In this document: positions 36,601 to 51,600 of the stretch, piece after piece
Numbering within the stretch: the first letter of the stretch is position 1
How the letters are laid out: every line of letters starts with the position of its first letter
NCBI GenBank assembly: GCA_038380435.1
Contig: JAWZYU010000034.1
Coordinates: forward strand, 20,811,404 to 20,875,403
Direction of reading: 5' to 3'
From: Ryuthela nishihirai
Lineage: Eukaryota; Arthropoda; Arachnida; Araneae; Heptathelidae
Length of the DNA stretch: 64,000 bases
The notes under the pieces: generated by a model
Database searches by the model: none
Told to the model about the DNA's origin: nothing
Seen by the model: only the letters and a program-made list of their open reading frames with translations
Position numbers and translations under genes: made by a program

Positions 36601-39600
36601 TATTAAACTAACTTTAACTGATATAGTCACTGCTGCAATTATTTTTCAAGAAACGACCAAAAGTTTTTTGTGAAACCCTTTTTTCTTTCCTTATATCTCT
36701 TACCTCTTTTTTTCTACACAATTGCAAGATTCTCCTTTCTGTGAGGTATGATCAAATTACCCTTCCTTCAACTTTGGAGATAATTGAGCAAAGAGCTAAG
36801 AGAACCTGACTGTTTTTTTCTGATAATTTCCTTGTATGAGTAAATCCATATATAAGGAATTACTTCTAGGTTTCTTTGTACTTTATATGCATACCAAAAG
36901 TAAATAAATAAAAATGATAATGGCAATGATTAGGATATTAGTGTTGCAGCCCACTTGGGCTGCAACACTAATATCCTAATCATTGCCATTATTGATTTGT
37001 GTTGCAGCCCAAGTGGGCTGCAACACAAATCTACCCCCCCCCCCCCATCAGAACAGAACCCCCCATCTCAGTACACCATAGTCTTACCTATACATACCTA
37101 ATTTTACATACACAGACCAGCATATATTACTGCCATATAATAACCTTCATGTACCCCCTCATGATCACCTCCAACATAAAACAATTAATTGTGAATGATA
37201 GGGATGTTGTACCTCCTACAAATGGCATATGCAAAATTAAAATAGATGACCCTGATCACCTTACAATTAAAATGATAATTGTATTGCCACAACTTACAGA
37301 ATCTTTAACATAAGACTAGAGGAGCACCTTTGTAACTTAACAACATTCCAAAAACTGGACTGTAGGTTAGCAAACAACATTCCAAACACTGAATTAACCC
37401 AAGCTATAATATATATCTATCCAAAACTTTTTAAACACCAAAATAATCACATCCCCCAACCTGATTTCAACTCAATTACATGGAAAACCTACTAATGTCA
37501 ACCAAGAAATAGTACGTAATAGAGATATTATGCCTTTACCCTCTTATGGAAATTGCTATTACACAACTATGATATGTAGTTTTAGTGAACACTGATAGAG
37601 GAACAATCCTATTTAACCCTCAGAGTATACACTAACTAGTCACCTGAAGATGCCATAATAAAAAAAATGGTGAAATATGTCATTACAATGTTTTTTAAAA
37701 CTTGTTTGAACTTCTTTAAATTGAAATCTTTTAAACTCTACATGACCTAAGCAATGAGCTCTATATTTACAATCATCCCTGAACTTTACTGCTGCTAAAA
37801 ACTGGAGCACCTCTCATCTTTCAAACCCTGAAAGTTAATTAATGAACTGTCAACCATGCCTCTGCCTTGATTCCGAAACTGCCTCCCTCACAAAGGGTGT
37901 CTTACTCAACCCAAGCTTCCCTTCTCATTACCCCATGAGAGCAATGACCCACCATGGCTTTGGACATCTGCAACAATGGAAACCACTGAAATGTTAATGG
38001 TTAACAACCGCTGGCACTTCAGTTGGCAGAGTAAGGGTATATATATATACCCTTACTCTGCCAACCTTCCTAGTATTGACTGAATAATAGGGATTATTCA
38101 GTTAGCTAATGATCATAGGGACACTGCAAAAAATTTAATGAAAAACTCTTCCCAATTTTTAATAAGGAACTGTCACATCAATGTCGGAACTCCTTCCCCA
38201 ATAAAAGCCATATCATATACTGCAAATCGCACTGTCATCATCACTGTTCATCAGATGATAGCAGATGTAAGAACTAAATCAGTAACCACCTTGGATATCT
38301 ACTTCTGCAGAAACCACAAGAATTTACAAGCCTGACATTGTTACCACTCTCTGACAAACCAATGCCCCTGTGAACTAAGTGCACTCAAATTCATTAGACA
38401 ACTAGAATTGTTTTTAAAAAAACAAATCCACATTGAAATTGTAGAATTTACATTGTATTTTTAGATATTAAATTGATACATTTAATTTTTTATCAATTTA
38501 ATTGATACATTTAATTGATAAAGTACTGTGTTTTAGGATCCTCCTTATTCTTTTCTTGTGTTGTCTTTTTGCTGAGGTCTTATCTTCCTCAAAAATTTTT
38601 TCTATGGAGTTTTTAGTGATAGTGTGCTGTCAGAACTCTGGCAAGCAGCAGCTTGAAGGGCAATTTATTTATATTTTTTTTATAAAGTATATAATATATA
38701 TATGTGCAATAGAATAAAAAAAGAGTTAAAATGCATAAAAGATATGTTTCTGAAATAAATGTTTAGTGTCCTAGAATTTGAGAGGGGGGGGGGGCATTAT
38801 CCAATGTTTCCTGCATAATGCTTTGATTTGCTTGTTTTCATTATATATATATACATACAGTATTTCTGATAAAGTTCAGAATTAATAAAATTAAAAGCTA
38901 GTTAAAGACTATTAGAAAAGTTCCTTCTTAGGTCTTAATTAGGATTTTTTCTTTCTTTTTTTTCCACTATCCTAAATTTTTAAAGAGGAAGGAGTTAGAC
39001 CTTTCACACTGGCTTTACATACCAGAGTGAGAAAAATTGTTTTTTTTTTTAAATTAATTTTACTCCTAATATGCCAAATAATTTTTGCTTGGAGGTAGTG
39101 TATTTTGTTATAAATGTTTTATGCCTCACATTTTTTGAATGGTCTCATTATTTTTCATAGTTTAAGATTTATGCTAATAGATTAAACCTCTAAGATAGAA
39201 TTTTTTGGTTGTTATCATTGTTCCAGGTCACTTACAAGAATTTGATGTTTATTTCCACAAAACAAATATAAAATGATTAATTAATTAACAATGAATTACT
39301 TAACCAATTTATTAACAATCTGGTGAAATATCAATGAATAATCAACATAAAAAAATCTACTCTCTGATAGATGTGGTTGTTCAAAATAAATTGTTATTGT
39401 TTGTGAATATTGTTTAGAAATAATGGGTAACCCCAAATATACTGTAGGATGCAAAATACCTCTGTTTCCATGACCTTAGAATGACTTGAAAAAAAGTTCA
39501 CCTTTTATTTTGGAAAAAATAATTCAGAAAGCATAAAAATAAATCCATTGAATAAACATAAGTAATAAAATTGAAGGCTTATTACCCTGTACAAGAAAAA

Positions 39601-42600
39601 AACTAACTGCTCGATTGAAATAGGAGAACTACCTTTTTTTCTCACAACACACATACATTGCCAGTCTGGCAGATACTGATTTGCCATCAAATCCAGTGGA
39701 AATATTTCAGGGGTTTGGAAGGGTTTGAAAGGTTGGTAGGAAAAGATGTTTAGAAAGGGAAGTGTAAAGAACAAAATCAGGAGTCTCAACTATCATCAAG
39801 GTTAATGGCCCCTTCTCTCCTCCAATTGTCTATCCCACACCTAGAACACCCACTATATAATTCCTTCTCCAGGTGCTTCTCCTTTTTGCTCTATTGTAAT
39901 TGCCCTGCTGTTCCTTCTGCATGAATGAACCTTTCTTTATCATTACCATTATCTCTGGCTATCACATCTCTCTTTCTCTGGGCACTAATTACAAGGAAGG
40001 TGGCTAGAACAGTTGCTTCCATTCAAATTGTTTAGGAATGTGTCCATTGGGACTGGTTGTTGATAGTAAAAGTTTCTAAATATTTCTTACAGAAAAAAAA
40101 ATAGAAAAAGCTAAATTTTATTGACACAAACAAATTTGAAAATGATGAAATAATATTATTTCTGTTATTCATTATGATTTATTGTTAGAAATATTTTAAA
40201 ATTCCAAAAACATTGCTCATTTTTTTATTTCATTATATTTTTGAGTAATGTTTTCCATCATTGGTTTGGAAAAGTGGTCTATAACCATTTTTTTTCACAA
40301 AACAGATTCTATATGTTGACACTAAAATGGCTACAAAGTTCATACTACTGATTGGTATTGTTTTATTAGATTGGATTAAATGATAAAAATTCCTTCTTTC
40401 TTTAACAAGAAACATTAAGTGAATTGATATTTCTGAATGTTGAGCCTAACATTACTACAGAATTCTATCGATCCTAAAATTGAAGTATCCATTTCTTTTT
40501 GCAACACATTTTGTCAGATGTAGTGGACATTGTTGGATTCTCTTCTTATATTGTACCAGTAACATGATATCCAGTATTTTTGAGTGACTTAGATTAGGTT
40601 GGGTTGTTGTTTTACCTTTGAATAGCATTTTTGTGTCACACAATGGGCTAAATGGCCATATGACAAGGAACCCAAGAGTTCAGAGAAGGATGAGAGAGGA
40701 TATCCACTGGACAGCAGTTAGGAGATGGATGGATGCCTCCATCAAGATTATTCAATATGTTCTTTAAATGCACAAGGTATGGTTCTCCTGTACACAGTTC
40801 CATGGTATAGTGTCTCATGTCTCATCCAATGTATAGCAGCCTTTCCAAACTCCTCAATATCCCCTTTTCACTGAGGGCAAGGTGAGAGTTAGCAGAGATA
40901 AATTTCAATGTTGGCACACTGCCAACTCAACTAACCCCCAACCCCCTTGCATCTTAAATGTTGATGTGATACAATGTGTAATTCATTGAAAATTCAACAG
41001 TTTTTGAGAACTGAAGAACAAATTTTACTCCAAAAGCTCAACGTCTTCAATAGATATGTTTCTGTACAATCTAGGGAGATACTCCTTTTACACTAATGTT
41101 ATATAAATGCAACACAAGGTTTCATAGTTAAAAAATAAGTATAAGAAGTATTCCAATCCACTAAATATGGCTTCAGCTCTTAATGCTGGATTCAAAAAGG
41201 GAGTCCACTGCACATACATCATCTTTTGATGATGTTTATAGCAAAAAAATGCTAACAAAGTTGACTAACTTTTAGCCATATTACTATCTCTTATTTGAAG
41301 TTAAAAATGTAGAATCTATGAATTTTAATATATATATATACACAGTCGTATCAGAATAATATGACCTAATAATGGGAATAACTACCCTTGGCCTGGATGA
41401 CAGCAGCGAGATGCCGTGACATGGACACAATGAGGCCCTGGAAGGTTGCCAGAGGTACACGTGCCCATTCGGACTCCAGTAGAACACGGAGGTTCTGGAG
41501 ATGATGTGGTTGTGGGTCCGCTCACCAAACCTGTTGATCCAAATGGTCCTACAAGTGCTCTATGGGATTGAGGTCGGACGATTTCGCTGGCCAAGGGAGC
41601 ACTGTTGTAACTGCTAGTTAACAAAATTACTGCTAGTAAAGAAATTAAACTGCTAGTAACAAAACTAGTATTATTTGTAACTGCTAGTAACAAAATTAAG
41701 CAAATTAACAAACTTACTTAAACAATAATAATATCAAACAAATATAACAATAACTTAAATTTAGCAAATGATGAAACAAAATTCTTACATTTGAACTGCT
41801 TTCTGAAAGAACTTTTTGCTGATGCAACCATAACTTGCATTGCAATACAATCAGAATCCTGTACATTTCCAAGTTTGAAAATTCCCTTTTATGGTAGGAA
41901 AATGCAGCAATACCACTTTAAAGCATTTATGCCAGTGGGGATATTGGCAAAAGTGCTGCTGGGCAATATGCCAGCATAATTAGCACATGATTTATTGTGC
42001 TATGATTAGTTAGATATTTCACTGCATTTAAATCATTGCAGCATTGCCAGATGCTAAAAATTAAGGCATGTAAAGATTGAAAACTGTACTTTGTACTTAT
42101 TGTTTAAGGATTTTTCGTTTTACTGATTTTGCAATACTGATAAAAGTTTTTTATACAGAATAAATTTTTATTTAATTAAATTGATATTTTTGTATATTGG
42201 TATTCGTTAAAATGAAGCATTTTTGCGTAGAGATATATAGTAAATTGGCTGGGGTCAGAAAATTTTTTGCAATACTAAATAGTTCATTATTCTGGCATTC
42301 ATTATAATGACATTTTATTGCATATGATTTCTGATGGGGCCCATTTCAATTTGAATGACTTCATTAACAAGCAGAATATGCATGTGTGACCATGGTAAAC
42401 CCACATAAATAATGAAGACACCATTACACCCCAAAAAATTTATAATGAATGCGCTCTTTTGGTGTGTGGTATTGGTCAACTAACTTTTCTTGAAGATACT
42501 ATGGATGCTAACCTTATCTAAGTATCCTCAATTTCTCATGCCAAATAAAAGCTCAGGACGTGCACAACACCATAAAGAATGTAGCAATTTTCTCTTCCAA

Positions 42601-45600
42601 AACGGAAATAGGTATTTTTTCTGACAAAATAAAATATGTAAATTAGAAAATTAAAAAAATACTTTTCTTCCTCTAAGTTACATTAAAAAAAAGTAAAAGT
42701 AAAGCATATCAATGATGGAATCACCCACTAAATTTGTATCAAGCTCAAAGAAAGATAGGGTGTCAAAACTATTTTACCAACTGAACAAAAATTGCCAATT
42801 CCCATTTTCCTTTGAACTTAATGCAAATTCAATGATTTCATCATTGGTATGCTTTACTTTTTTTTTACTTTTTAGGATGTTTAGAGGATGATAGGTATTT
42901 TAAAAAAAATTTAATTTATTCACTTTTTAATTTTTCAGCCATCTGAAGTTTCCCTAGAATCTCCTTAGTCACTACTTACAGTTATCGAAAGAAAGGGGAA
43001 AAAAATATATGTATTTATTATATAGAGCTTTATGAAATTCGAAATAAATGAATATTTGCTTTATTGCACTAATCATTGCTTATAGCATTTTTTTCCCCGT
43101 GTCTTAGATGGGAAGAAGAAATAGCCCGCTTTATTTTGAAGTACTGCAGTAGAAGAAGTAGTAAGCATATTACTTAGTTGTTTTCCATAATTTTCTAAAT
43201 CTGCTAACTTAATTTGCTTTCGTAGTTTCCAGAGAATTGTTTGTTAAATAAGAACCTTATAGGAATGTGCTACTTATTTTGATATAGAAATTTTAGTGAA
43301 AATTGTCCATTTGGTAATAACATTTAATCAATGTTAAGATATTTAAATCAGCAATCATATCATTGGTTTAGGACAATGGCTACTTACTTTGTATAGCCAT
43401 TGCTGGAGATGTGTTGGGTTGTTTTTAACTCTGAGTGACACTTTTTTTCCACACAATGGGCTGAACAGTCAGGCCACAAGGACCCTGAAAGCTCAGAGAA
43501 GATTGGAACAGCTGCTGGGAGACAGATGATAGCCTCCCATCAAGGCCTTCCATTATGTTCTTTATACCCTTGTGCATAGGGTATGACACCTCTTGTGCAT
43601 AGGGTTTGTGTAGGTATTATACCCTTGTGCATAGGGTATGACACCCCAGCATATGGAATCATGGCTTAATTTCCCATCTGATGGATGGCAGCCTTTTAAA
43701 GCCCAGCTGTGTCCCCTACAGACCATGGACAGGGCAGGAAGTTTTGTGGAGATAAATATCAATACTGACCCACTGGGATTAGAACCTGAGAACTGCAGAT
43801 TACAAGCCTGGCATGCTACCGACTGAGCCACCCCCGCCCCCAGTGGGCCGGGGGTGGCTCAACTGTCGGACATGCCCAAACTACTTCAACAATAGTTGGA
43901 GTCCTAGCCCAATTTGGAGAAAACATTCTCTGATTCATCATAAGAATATGTAAACAGAAATGCCAGTCACTAATCATTTTATTCTTATTAATTATAATAA
44001 ATTTATGGCAAAATTTTAATTTTAATACTATTTGGAATGAAAAATATTAGAAATATTAGTAGCAGAGACTGAAAGTTTTTGGGTAACATCATTATAAGGA
44101 CAATAATCCCTTCCTTTATTAAAGATAGAGAATGCAAAAAAAAAAAACATAAGCCACTTGGTGCTTATTTTTAATTACTAAGAATTGATTATTAAAAGGG
44201 AAAAATTTTATATTAAAACTTTTTATAATTTTACTTATTTTTTCACAATTGCAATTTATATTTGAAATTTAAATTATTCTAAGCCTGAACTCATCTCTAA
44301 CCAGTTTTAAATTTAATATTTACAATGTTGTATTTGTTTGTTTGGTATGCATTTTATTTTTACACTGTTTTTGTTATAATATATAATAATAATTAACATA
44401 AGAATGATTTTTAAGTTAGCCAAAAAATCATCTTGAGCAGGGTGGAATGTGAACCTACAATATTTTAATAACATATGAGTTACTCTGATTACTCAACTAC
44501 AACTGTCTTGAGCAATGTGGATCAAAATTGTCTTGAGCCATGTGGATCAAAACTGTTGTAAGCCATTCTGAACAAAATTTCCTCGAAGCAGTATTGTGTA
44601 GGAATCCTATCAACCACAGCATTCCTTCTTGGTTCTTATCCTTTGTGGCTTAAGACAATTTTTATGTGCGTTGAGACTTCATCATCATCATCATGCAGCC
44701 ATGGGCTACGGAGGTCCAACCAGACCGTGCAATTTAGTTCTCCAAGCAAGTCTGTCCTGAGCTACATCTGCTGCATCTGGCCACTGCACACCAATTCTAA
44801 TAAGGTCCTGTTTGACATTGTCTGCCCACTGCATCCTAGGTCTCCCCTTCTTTCTGAGGCCTTTAGCCACACTGTTCATAACCCTATTCACCAATCTATA
44901 ATAATTCATACGGGCAACATGGCCAAACCAACAGAGTCTCTCTCTGCACAATATGCTGCTTAAAGGAAGTTTCAAACTCCTTTGCCTAACCTCATCATTA
45001 GTTACAAAGTTAAACCATCTAATGCCCAAGATACTGCGTAAGCATCTGGAATCAAAAGCATCTAGCTTCCTGTTATCTTGTTTACAAAATGTCCAAGTTT
45101 CACTACCATAACTAACCCTAGAAAGAACCAAACTATTATACAGTTTAATTTTAGTCTTTAGGTGTATGCACCTATTTCTCCACACTCCATAGATTCTTAA
45201 AAGTCTCAGCATCAATCGCTATTCGTCTGTTAATCTCATGCCGCACATCACCATTATTTGTTACATAGCTCCCAAGATCATTAAACTGTGACACCTGCTC
45301 AAGACTGCAACCATTCAGATTAGCTGAATCACAACCTGCTTGACCAATTTTCATCACTTTAGTTTTCTCTCTGTTTATAACCAAACCTACTCTACTACCA
45401 GTTTCATCAACAGCTCGAATGAAAGAGTTCATCTCATCAACATCATTTGCCCAAAGGGCTAAATCATCAGCATAATCTAAATCAGAAATTTTCGTATCTC
45501 CAGTCCATTTAAGGCCAAAATCTTTCCCTTGAAGTGAATATTGCATAACATAATCAATAACCAAGCTAAAGAGAAAAGGAGACAAAATGCACCTTTGTCG

Positions 45601-48600
45601 AATACCAGAAGTAATGCTAAACTAATTGCTACAATCCTTACCAACTCTCACACATGACTCAGTGTTATTATAGATAGCTTTCATTATGTTAACTAACTTG
45701 TCTGGTATACCATGTGATCTCACAATCAACCACAAATTATGATGATCAACAGAGTCAAAAGCCTTTTTGAAATCAACAAAGCTAGCAACCAAAGGTTTCT
45801 GAAACTCTAAACATTTCTCAAGAATCTGCCTAAGTGAAAATATCTGATCCACACATCCCCTACCACTTCTGAATCCACATTGCTGATTATGCAATTGACT
45901 GTCAACCAGATTCTTAATGATATTAAGCACAATCATGGAAATAACTTTACCTGGAACAGAGAGTAGGCTGATATCCCTATAGTTATCACAAGAACTGCGA
46001 TAACTATTTTGAAAATAGGGATAACTATAGCTCTGGTAAAATCCTTAGGAATCATGCCTTTATCATAAAATATATTCAAAATTTCAGTTATCCAAGTGGT
46101 AACTGAAACATTCCCAGCTCTAAGCATTTCCATAGTAATTTCATCTACCCCTGGGGATTTATGAAGTTTAAGTTTAGAAATAGCCAAAATAACTTCAGAT
46201 TGTGTTATAGGGCCAACATTAAAGCCACCAATGCATCTATCATCATTGCAAACAATGGGAGTAGAACTAACCAAATTGTTTAGAATATCACTGAAATGCT
46301 CAGCCCACCTAGCCATCACAGAATCTTCACCTTCTATAACCTTACCTTGTTTATCTTCAACCCCTGTATACCTGTTCGTTTTCTACCACACAAAACATTA
46401 ACTTTCTGGTACAGCTCTCTGCTGTTGTGCAGTCTAACTGCTTCCTCAGCTTTGTCAGCCAAGCCATCAAACCAAAGATTCTTATCAGCAGCTAACTGAC
46501 CTTTTACATGTTTATTAAGTTCTCTGTAATGCTTTCTATTACGACTAGTAGAGTATTGATTAAGGACATTCCTGCAGTTCTTTCTTTCTGAAATAAGCTC
46601 AAATGCCTTATCACTCAGATAATTCTGCCTCCTCTGTTCTTTTTTTCCTAAAACAGTACTGTTAGTGTCCAAAAAAGCCTGTTTAAAATGATCCCATTTT
46701 TCAACTTCAGTAGTAAGCATACCAGACTCTCATAATGACTAAGTAACCTATCATGGTATATCTAAAAGCTATTAAGCTATATCTAAGTATCCAATACCAA
46801 AGGGGCCTATTACTCCTCCCCAAAGGTCAGAGTCAGTACCAACTTTGGCATTGAAGTCACCTAGAACTAGCGTAATATCTCCTTTCTTGACAGAATTCAA
46901 AATATCCTGAAGTTGTCCATAAAACCTATCCTTCTCATCCTCATCGGCATCCTCAATGGGAGCATAACAGCATATAATATCAAGTCATTAATGCTTGTCT
47001 GAAATTTTGCTGTAAGAAACCTTTCATTAATGCACTCATATCCTAGAAGAGCATCACTAGCGTGTCTGCTGAGAAGCAGACCCACACCTTGGTGATGTTT
47101 ATTATTGTTCCTCCCTGAAAAGAGAAATTTAAGATTATTTTTAAGAATCTGACCTTTATCTGTCCATCTGGTCTCTTGCAAGCCGAGAATATCTAAATTT
47201 TAATAGTGGAATTCTTGTGTGAGAGTATCAAGAGAAAAAGCTCTGTGCAGAGTCCTCACATTCCAACTACCTATGGAGAGAAAATGGTTATTGGGATGTT
47301 TAAAAAAACTATGTATATTGAGAGAGGCAATGCCAACAATATCAAACAGCCCCCTAATCACAGACATGGGACAAAGACCTGTTCCCCCACCACTAAAGGC
47401 TGAAGCCATCTACACTGGAAGACTTCGTCCAGTGTAGAATTTGACAATGCCAATAGAAGCAAAGAGATCAGATGCCTGCGATGACCTCTGCTCAGGATTA
47501 TCCACCAGCTGATAAACATATCCTGCGAATCTATTCACTTGGGGCTGTCAACCCACAAACAAACAGAAAACACAGCGGAAGATTTTCTCTCCACAGAAGC
47601 CCACCAGTGCAGCAAAATCAGGTTCCATAATCAAGCTCAGAGCCATATATCTTTTCAGTCCAGAGGGGGGTGTATGGTCAGCACCACGGCCCTGTGTGGT
47701 TGACCACTTCTCAGCAGGGTAGAAAAAAAAAGAAAAGTAGCCATAGTTGTCCAGATCAGTAGGCCACACTAATCTGGCAGCCCTCCCCTTCCATTCACTT
47801 CCACAAGAGGTATCTCTTTTGAAAGGTACTAACGGTCTGCACCACGAGAAGGCGGGGTCAGACATTAGGTGCTAGGCCTGGCCGGTTCTATGCATCATCA
47901 CAGGGGATTGGTGCATAGCTCTCCTTTCATTGACTACCTAGCTACCATTACAGACCGTTGAGACTTATCTCCGCAAAATTCCCCACTCTGCCCATGGTCA
48001 GTAGGGGACACCGATGGGCTTGGAAAGGCTGCTGTCTTTCAGATGGGACATTAAGCCGTGACCCCATGTGTGAGAGAGCCATACCCTGTGCATGTTAAAG
48101 AACACGCTGGATGGCCTTGATGGGAGGCTACCATTTGTCTCCCAACAGCTGTTCCAGTGGGTCCCCTCCCCCAACCTTCTCTGAGCCTTCGGGGTCCTTG
48201 TGACCTGGCCATTTAGCCATGGTGTGCAAAAAAGTGCCATTCAGAGGTAAAACAACCCAACCCAACAATTTTTATGTAACTTAAAAAATGTTCTTTGATT
48301 TTAAGGTGGTTGCTTATTACTGATTGTTTATGAATTTCTATTAATAATTTGCATCTTCTTCATTGTATGGCCTAGAATAAAATTACTTGAAAGAGAAATT
48401 GGATAGAATTCCATCTGTATTTGGCTACATGAAATAAACCAGTGGTCTCAAATCTGGTGATTAAAGAGGTTACTGTTAGTCTCCTTAACCCTTAGAGTGC
48501 CAGGACTGAAAAACAATTGTACCAAGTGGCTGGACTTTTTTCCAACTATGCTCAGTTAAAAAAATGTGAATTTTAGAACTTTGCCAAATAACTAATGAAA

Positions 48601-51600
48601 TAAGGACATTTTATATACCAAATTAAACAGTATTTAAGTCTGGATGTTATGAAAAAATATTTAACAAAAATGATAATATTAATTTTATTACGATGTTTAT
48701 AGTGATGTAGTAAAAAAGATGTGACAATGCAAATAAAAATTTATGTTTATTTTATTTATGAAATGTTGCACTGAATGGGACATGTGACACTGCCATCAGC
48801 CACTGTGACATTGCTACACAAAGAGAGTATTAATTGCAGAAAATACTTTTGAATCATCCTGTTTTTTTTATTGATATAGAGTAAAAGGAGTGACACCAAA
48901 TACAGTTTTCTCAATGTATAGATTTTTGGTGTAATCAATAATTTAAGTTGTGAGTGATTGTGTATTAGGAAAAGTAAGATTCATTGTAACATAGGAAGGA
49001 TATGATAATATTGTGTTACTTTTTGATCATGAATTATATTACAGGATAAAAATACTGTAAGAAATTTAGATTATGTGTAGTATTGGGATAGATAAGATAG
49101 ATGAACTCATCCTCTCTCTTTTAATCTTGGTTAGCCCTAACACCTAAAGTCTGACCCCACCTTCTCATAGTGCAGGCCATTAATATCATTCAAAAGAGAT
49201 GCTCTCTTCTAGAAGGAAAAAGAAGGGGGGGGGGGGGGGCGGCTAAAGAACCAGTGTTGCCTATTGATCTGGACTGCTATAGCTTCTTTTTCATAATAAA
49301 GAGGTAATAGTAAAGCACCATAAAACACTGTTATAATCATATACAGTGCAGGTTACTGCTGTTAGTATAAGTGCAACAATAAAGTCTATAAAGATGAAAA
49401 AAGGAAAATAAATTTTAATTTCTATTAATTATTAATTAATTAATTAATTAATTTTAATTGAAAATTTATTCTCCTTTTTTCATCTTTATAGACTTTATTG
49501 TTGCACATACCAATAAGAACTTTAACCTGTGGGGGTGGCTCAGTCGGTAGCATGCCAGGCTCATAATCTGTAGTTTCCAGGTTCAAGTCCCAGTTGGGTC
49601 AGCATTGAGAAGCCCAGATTTAAATCTGACACATGACAGGCTGCCACACGACAAGGCAAGAACTCCACAAGCTTGTGTAAATGTTCCATAGTTATGGCGA
49701 CCCATGCATCCTCCAGAGCTGTCCACAATTCTCTCAAGGTTGTCGCTGATGGGACACAGGCCCGAACACTCTGCTCAATGGTATCCCAAGGATTTTCGAT
49801 GGGATTTAAATCTGGGCTTCTAGGTGGCCAATTCATTATTTCAAAGTCAGCAGAATGCTCCTTCAACCATGCGTAGCTAACTTGGATCTGTGAGAAGAAT
49901 AGTTGTCTTGCTGGTAGATGCCATCTCCATTGGGATGCATGATGGCCATAAATGGGTGTAAATGGTCAGCCATGAGTTCTACATACTGGGATGCATTGAG
50001 AGTTGTCGGTACACATACCAAAGGTCCCACAGACATCCAACTGGGTTGGGTTGTTTTACCTCTGAGTGGCACTTTTTTGCACACAATGGACTAAATGGCC
50101 AGGTTCAAGAACCCCGAAGGCTCAGAGAAGATTGGGGGAGGGGACCCACTGGAATAGCTGTTGGGAGACAGATGGTAGTCTCCCAACAGCTATTCCTCTT
50201 GTCAAGGCCATCCAGCGTGTTCTTTAACATGTACAGGGTATGGCTCTCCCGCACACGCTGAATTAGTTCTGTTTGTAAAAGCACCTTATATGTTATCAGG
50301 AGATCATGAATTTGATTTTCCCCTAAAAACTCAATAGTTTCATCAAATTTTTGAATTTTTCTAATAGGAGGACATTTGCCTGTGAGTCATTATTTACATT
50401 TCATATTAGTTATATTGAGATGAGTTTTATGTAGAATTACATCTAGAACTTCTGCTAAGTAATAAATCTACTGTATAGCATTTTACAGGGGGCCTTTCGT
50501 TTAGCACACTTGAGGTAAATAGATGTAGAGGAAACTATTAGTTAAAATACAATCAAGGCCATGAAAAGGGATACTTGAAGGGAATTAAATATAAATGGAG
50601 AGCATTTTCTTGTAATCAATTATTTGTATATTTTATATGTTTTGCGGTCAACTGTTTAGCATACTGGCTATTGAACAAAGGACCTAGGTTTGAGCCCCAA
50701 GTAAGGCATGGATATGTGTGTTGTCTTTCTGCTGAGGTCTCACCTTCCTCACAGACCTTTTCAATGGCATATGAACTGGCAGGTTCCTGTCAGACCTCTG
50801 TGGCAAGCACCTGCTTCAGGAGGAGTATTTATTATTTATTTTATTATTGTGTTAATTATTTTTAGACTTTATTATGTTTGTTATTTCGTTATATTTTAAT
50901 CTGGATCATTTTGTGTAATTGTATGTATTAATTTGAATTTGTAACCAGATTTGCATCAAAAGTGAGTGTATTAAAAAGCATGTAATAATGAGCCTTGGAA
51001 TTATAACATAAAATTATCTATAATAACATACCGTATATGTATGAAAATTTCTTGAAAATAACTAGAATATTTTTCATTAACATAAATTGGGCAGATATTT
51101 TGTTTTCAAATTTTATATCATGTTTTTTTCCCCTCTTTCATGTTTTTGAGTAATAAGCATATAATCTATAATTTAGTTAATGCAGACCTAATAGTTTTAG
51201 TCTAAATATATAGACTTCCAACAACATGACAAAAAGTTTAGTTTTTTTTAAATAAATTTTTATAATATAGACATGTTTGAAATTTTTATTAATTTGAATT
51301 TTTTTGTTTATGCTACTATCAGATTTTGAATGAAATTTTATTTTCAGTTGTCTTTGTGTGTGATGTAAAAGTGAGCTATAATAAATTTGTGAAAGGAATG
51401 GTTGCAACAGCTACCAGTTCTACTTTATTTACTCCAGATCCAGGTTAGTAAAGCAGTTTTAATTTTGAACTCGATGAATTCAGGTATTTGACAGAAAATT
51501 AGCAAGTGTGTTGGTACTGTGAGACAGTGTGAATATTTTCTCACACTTAATAATATTTTTGTTTCCATAATAATTTGGATGCATTATATAGTTATTATGT

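Noticed and set aside
37034..37313. Host exon in the frame from 36999 to 37313
   Set aside because: The frame starts in a hairpin and a C-run, has no splice sites that fit MEIOB, and its composition reflects the A/C-rich DNA.
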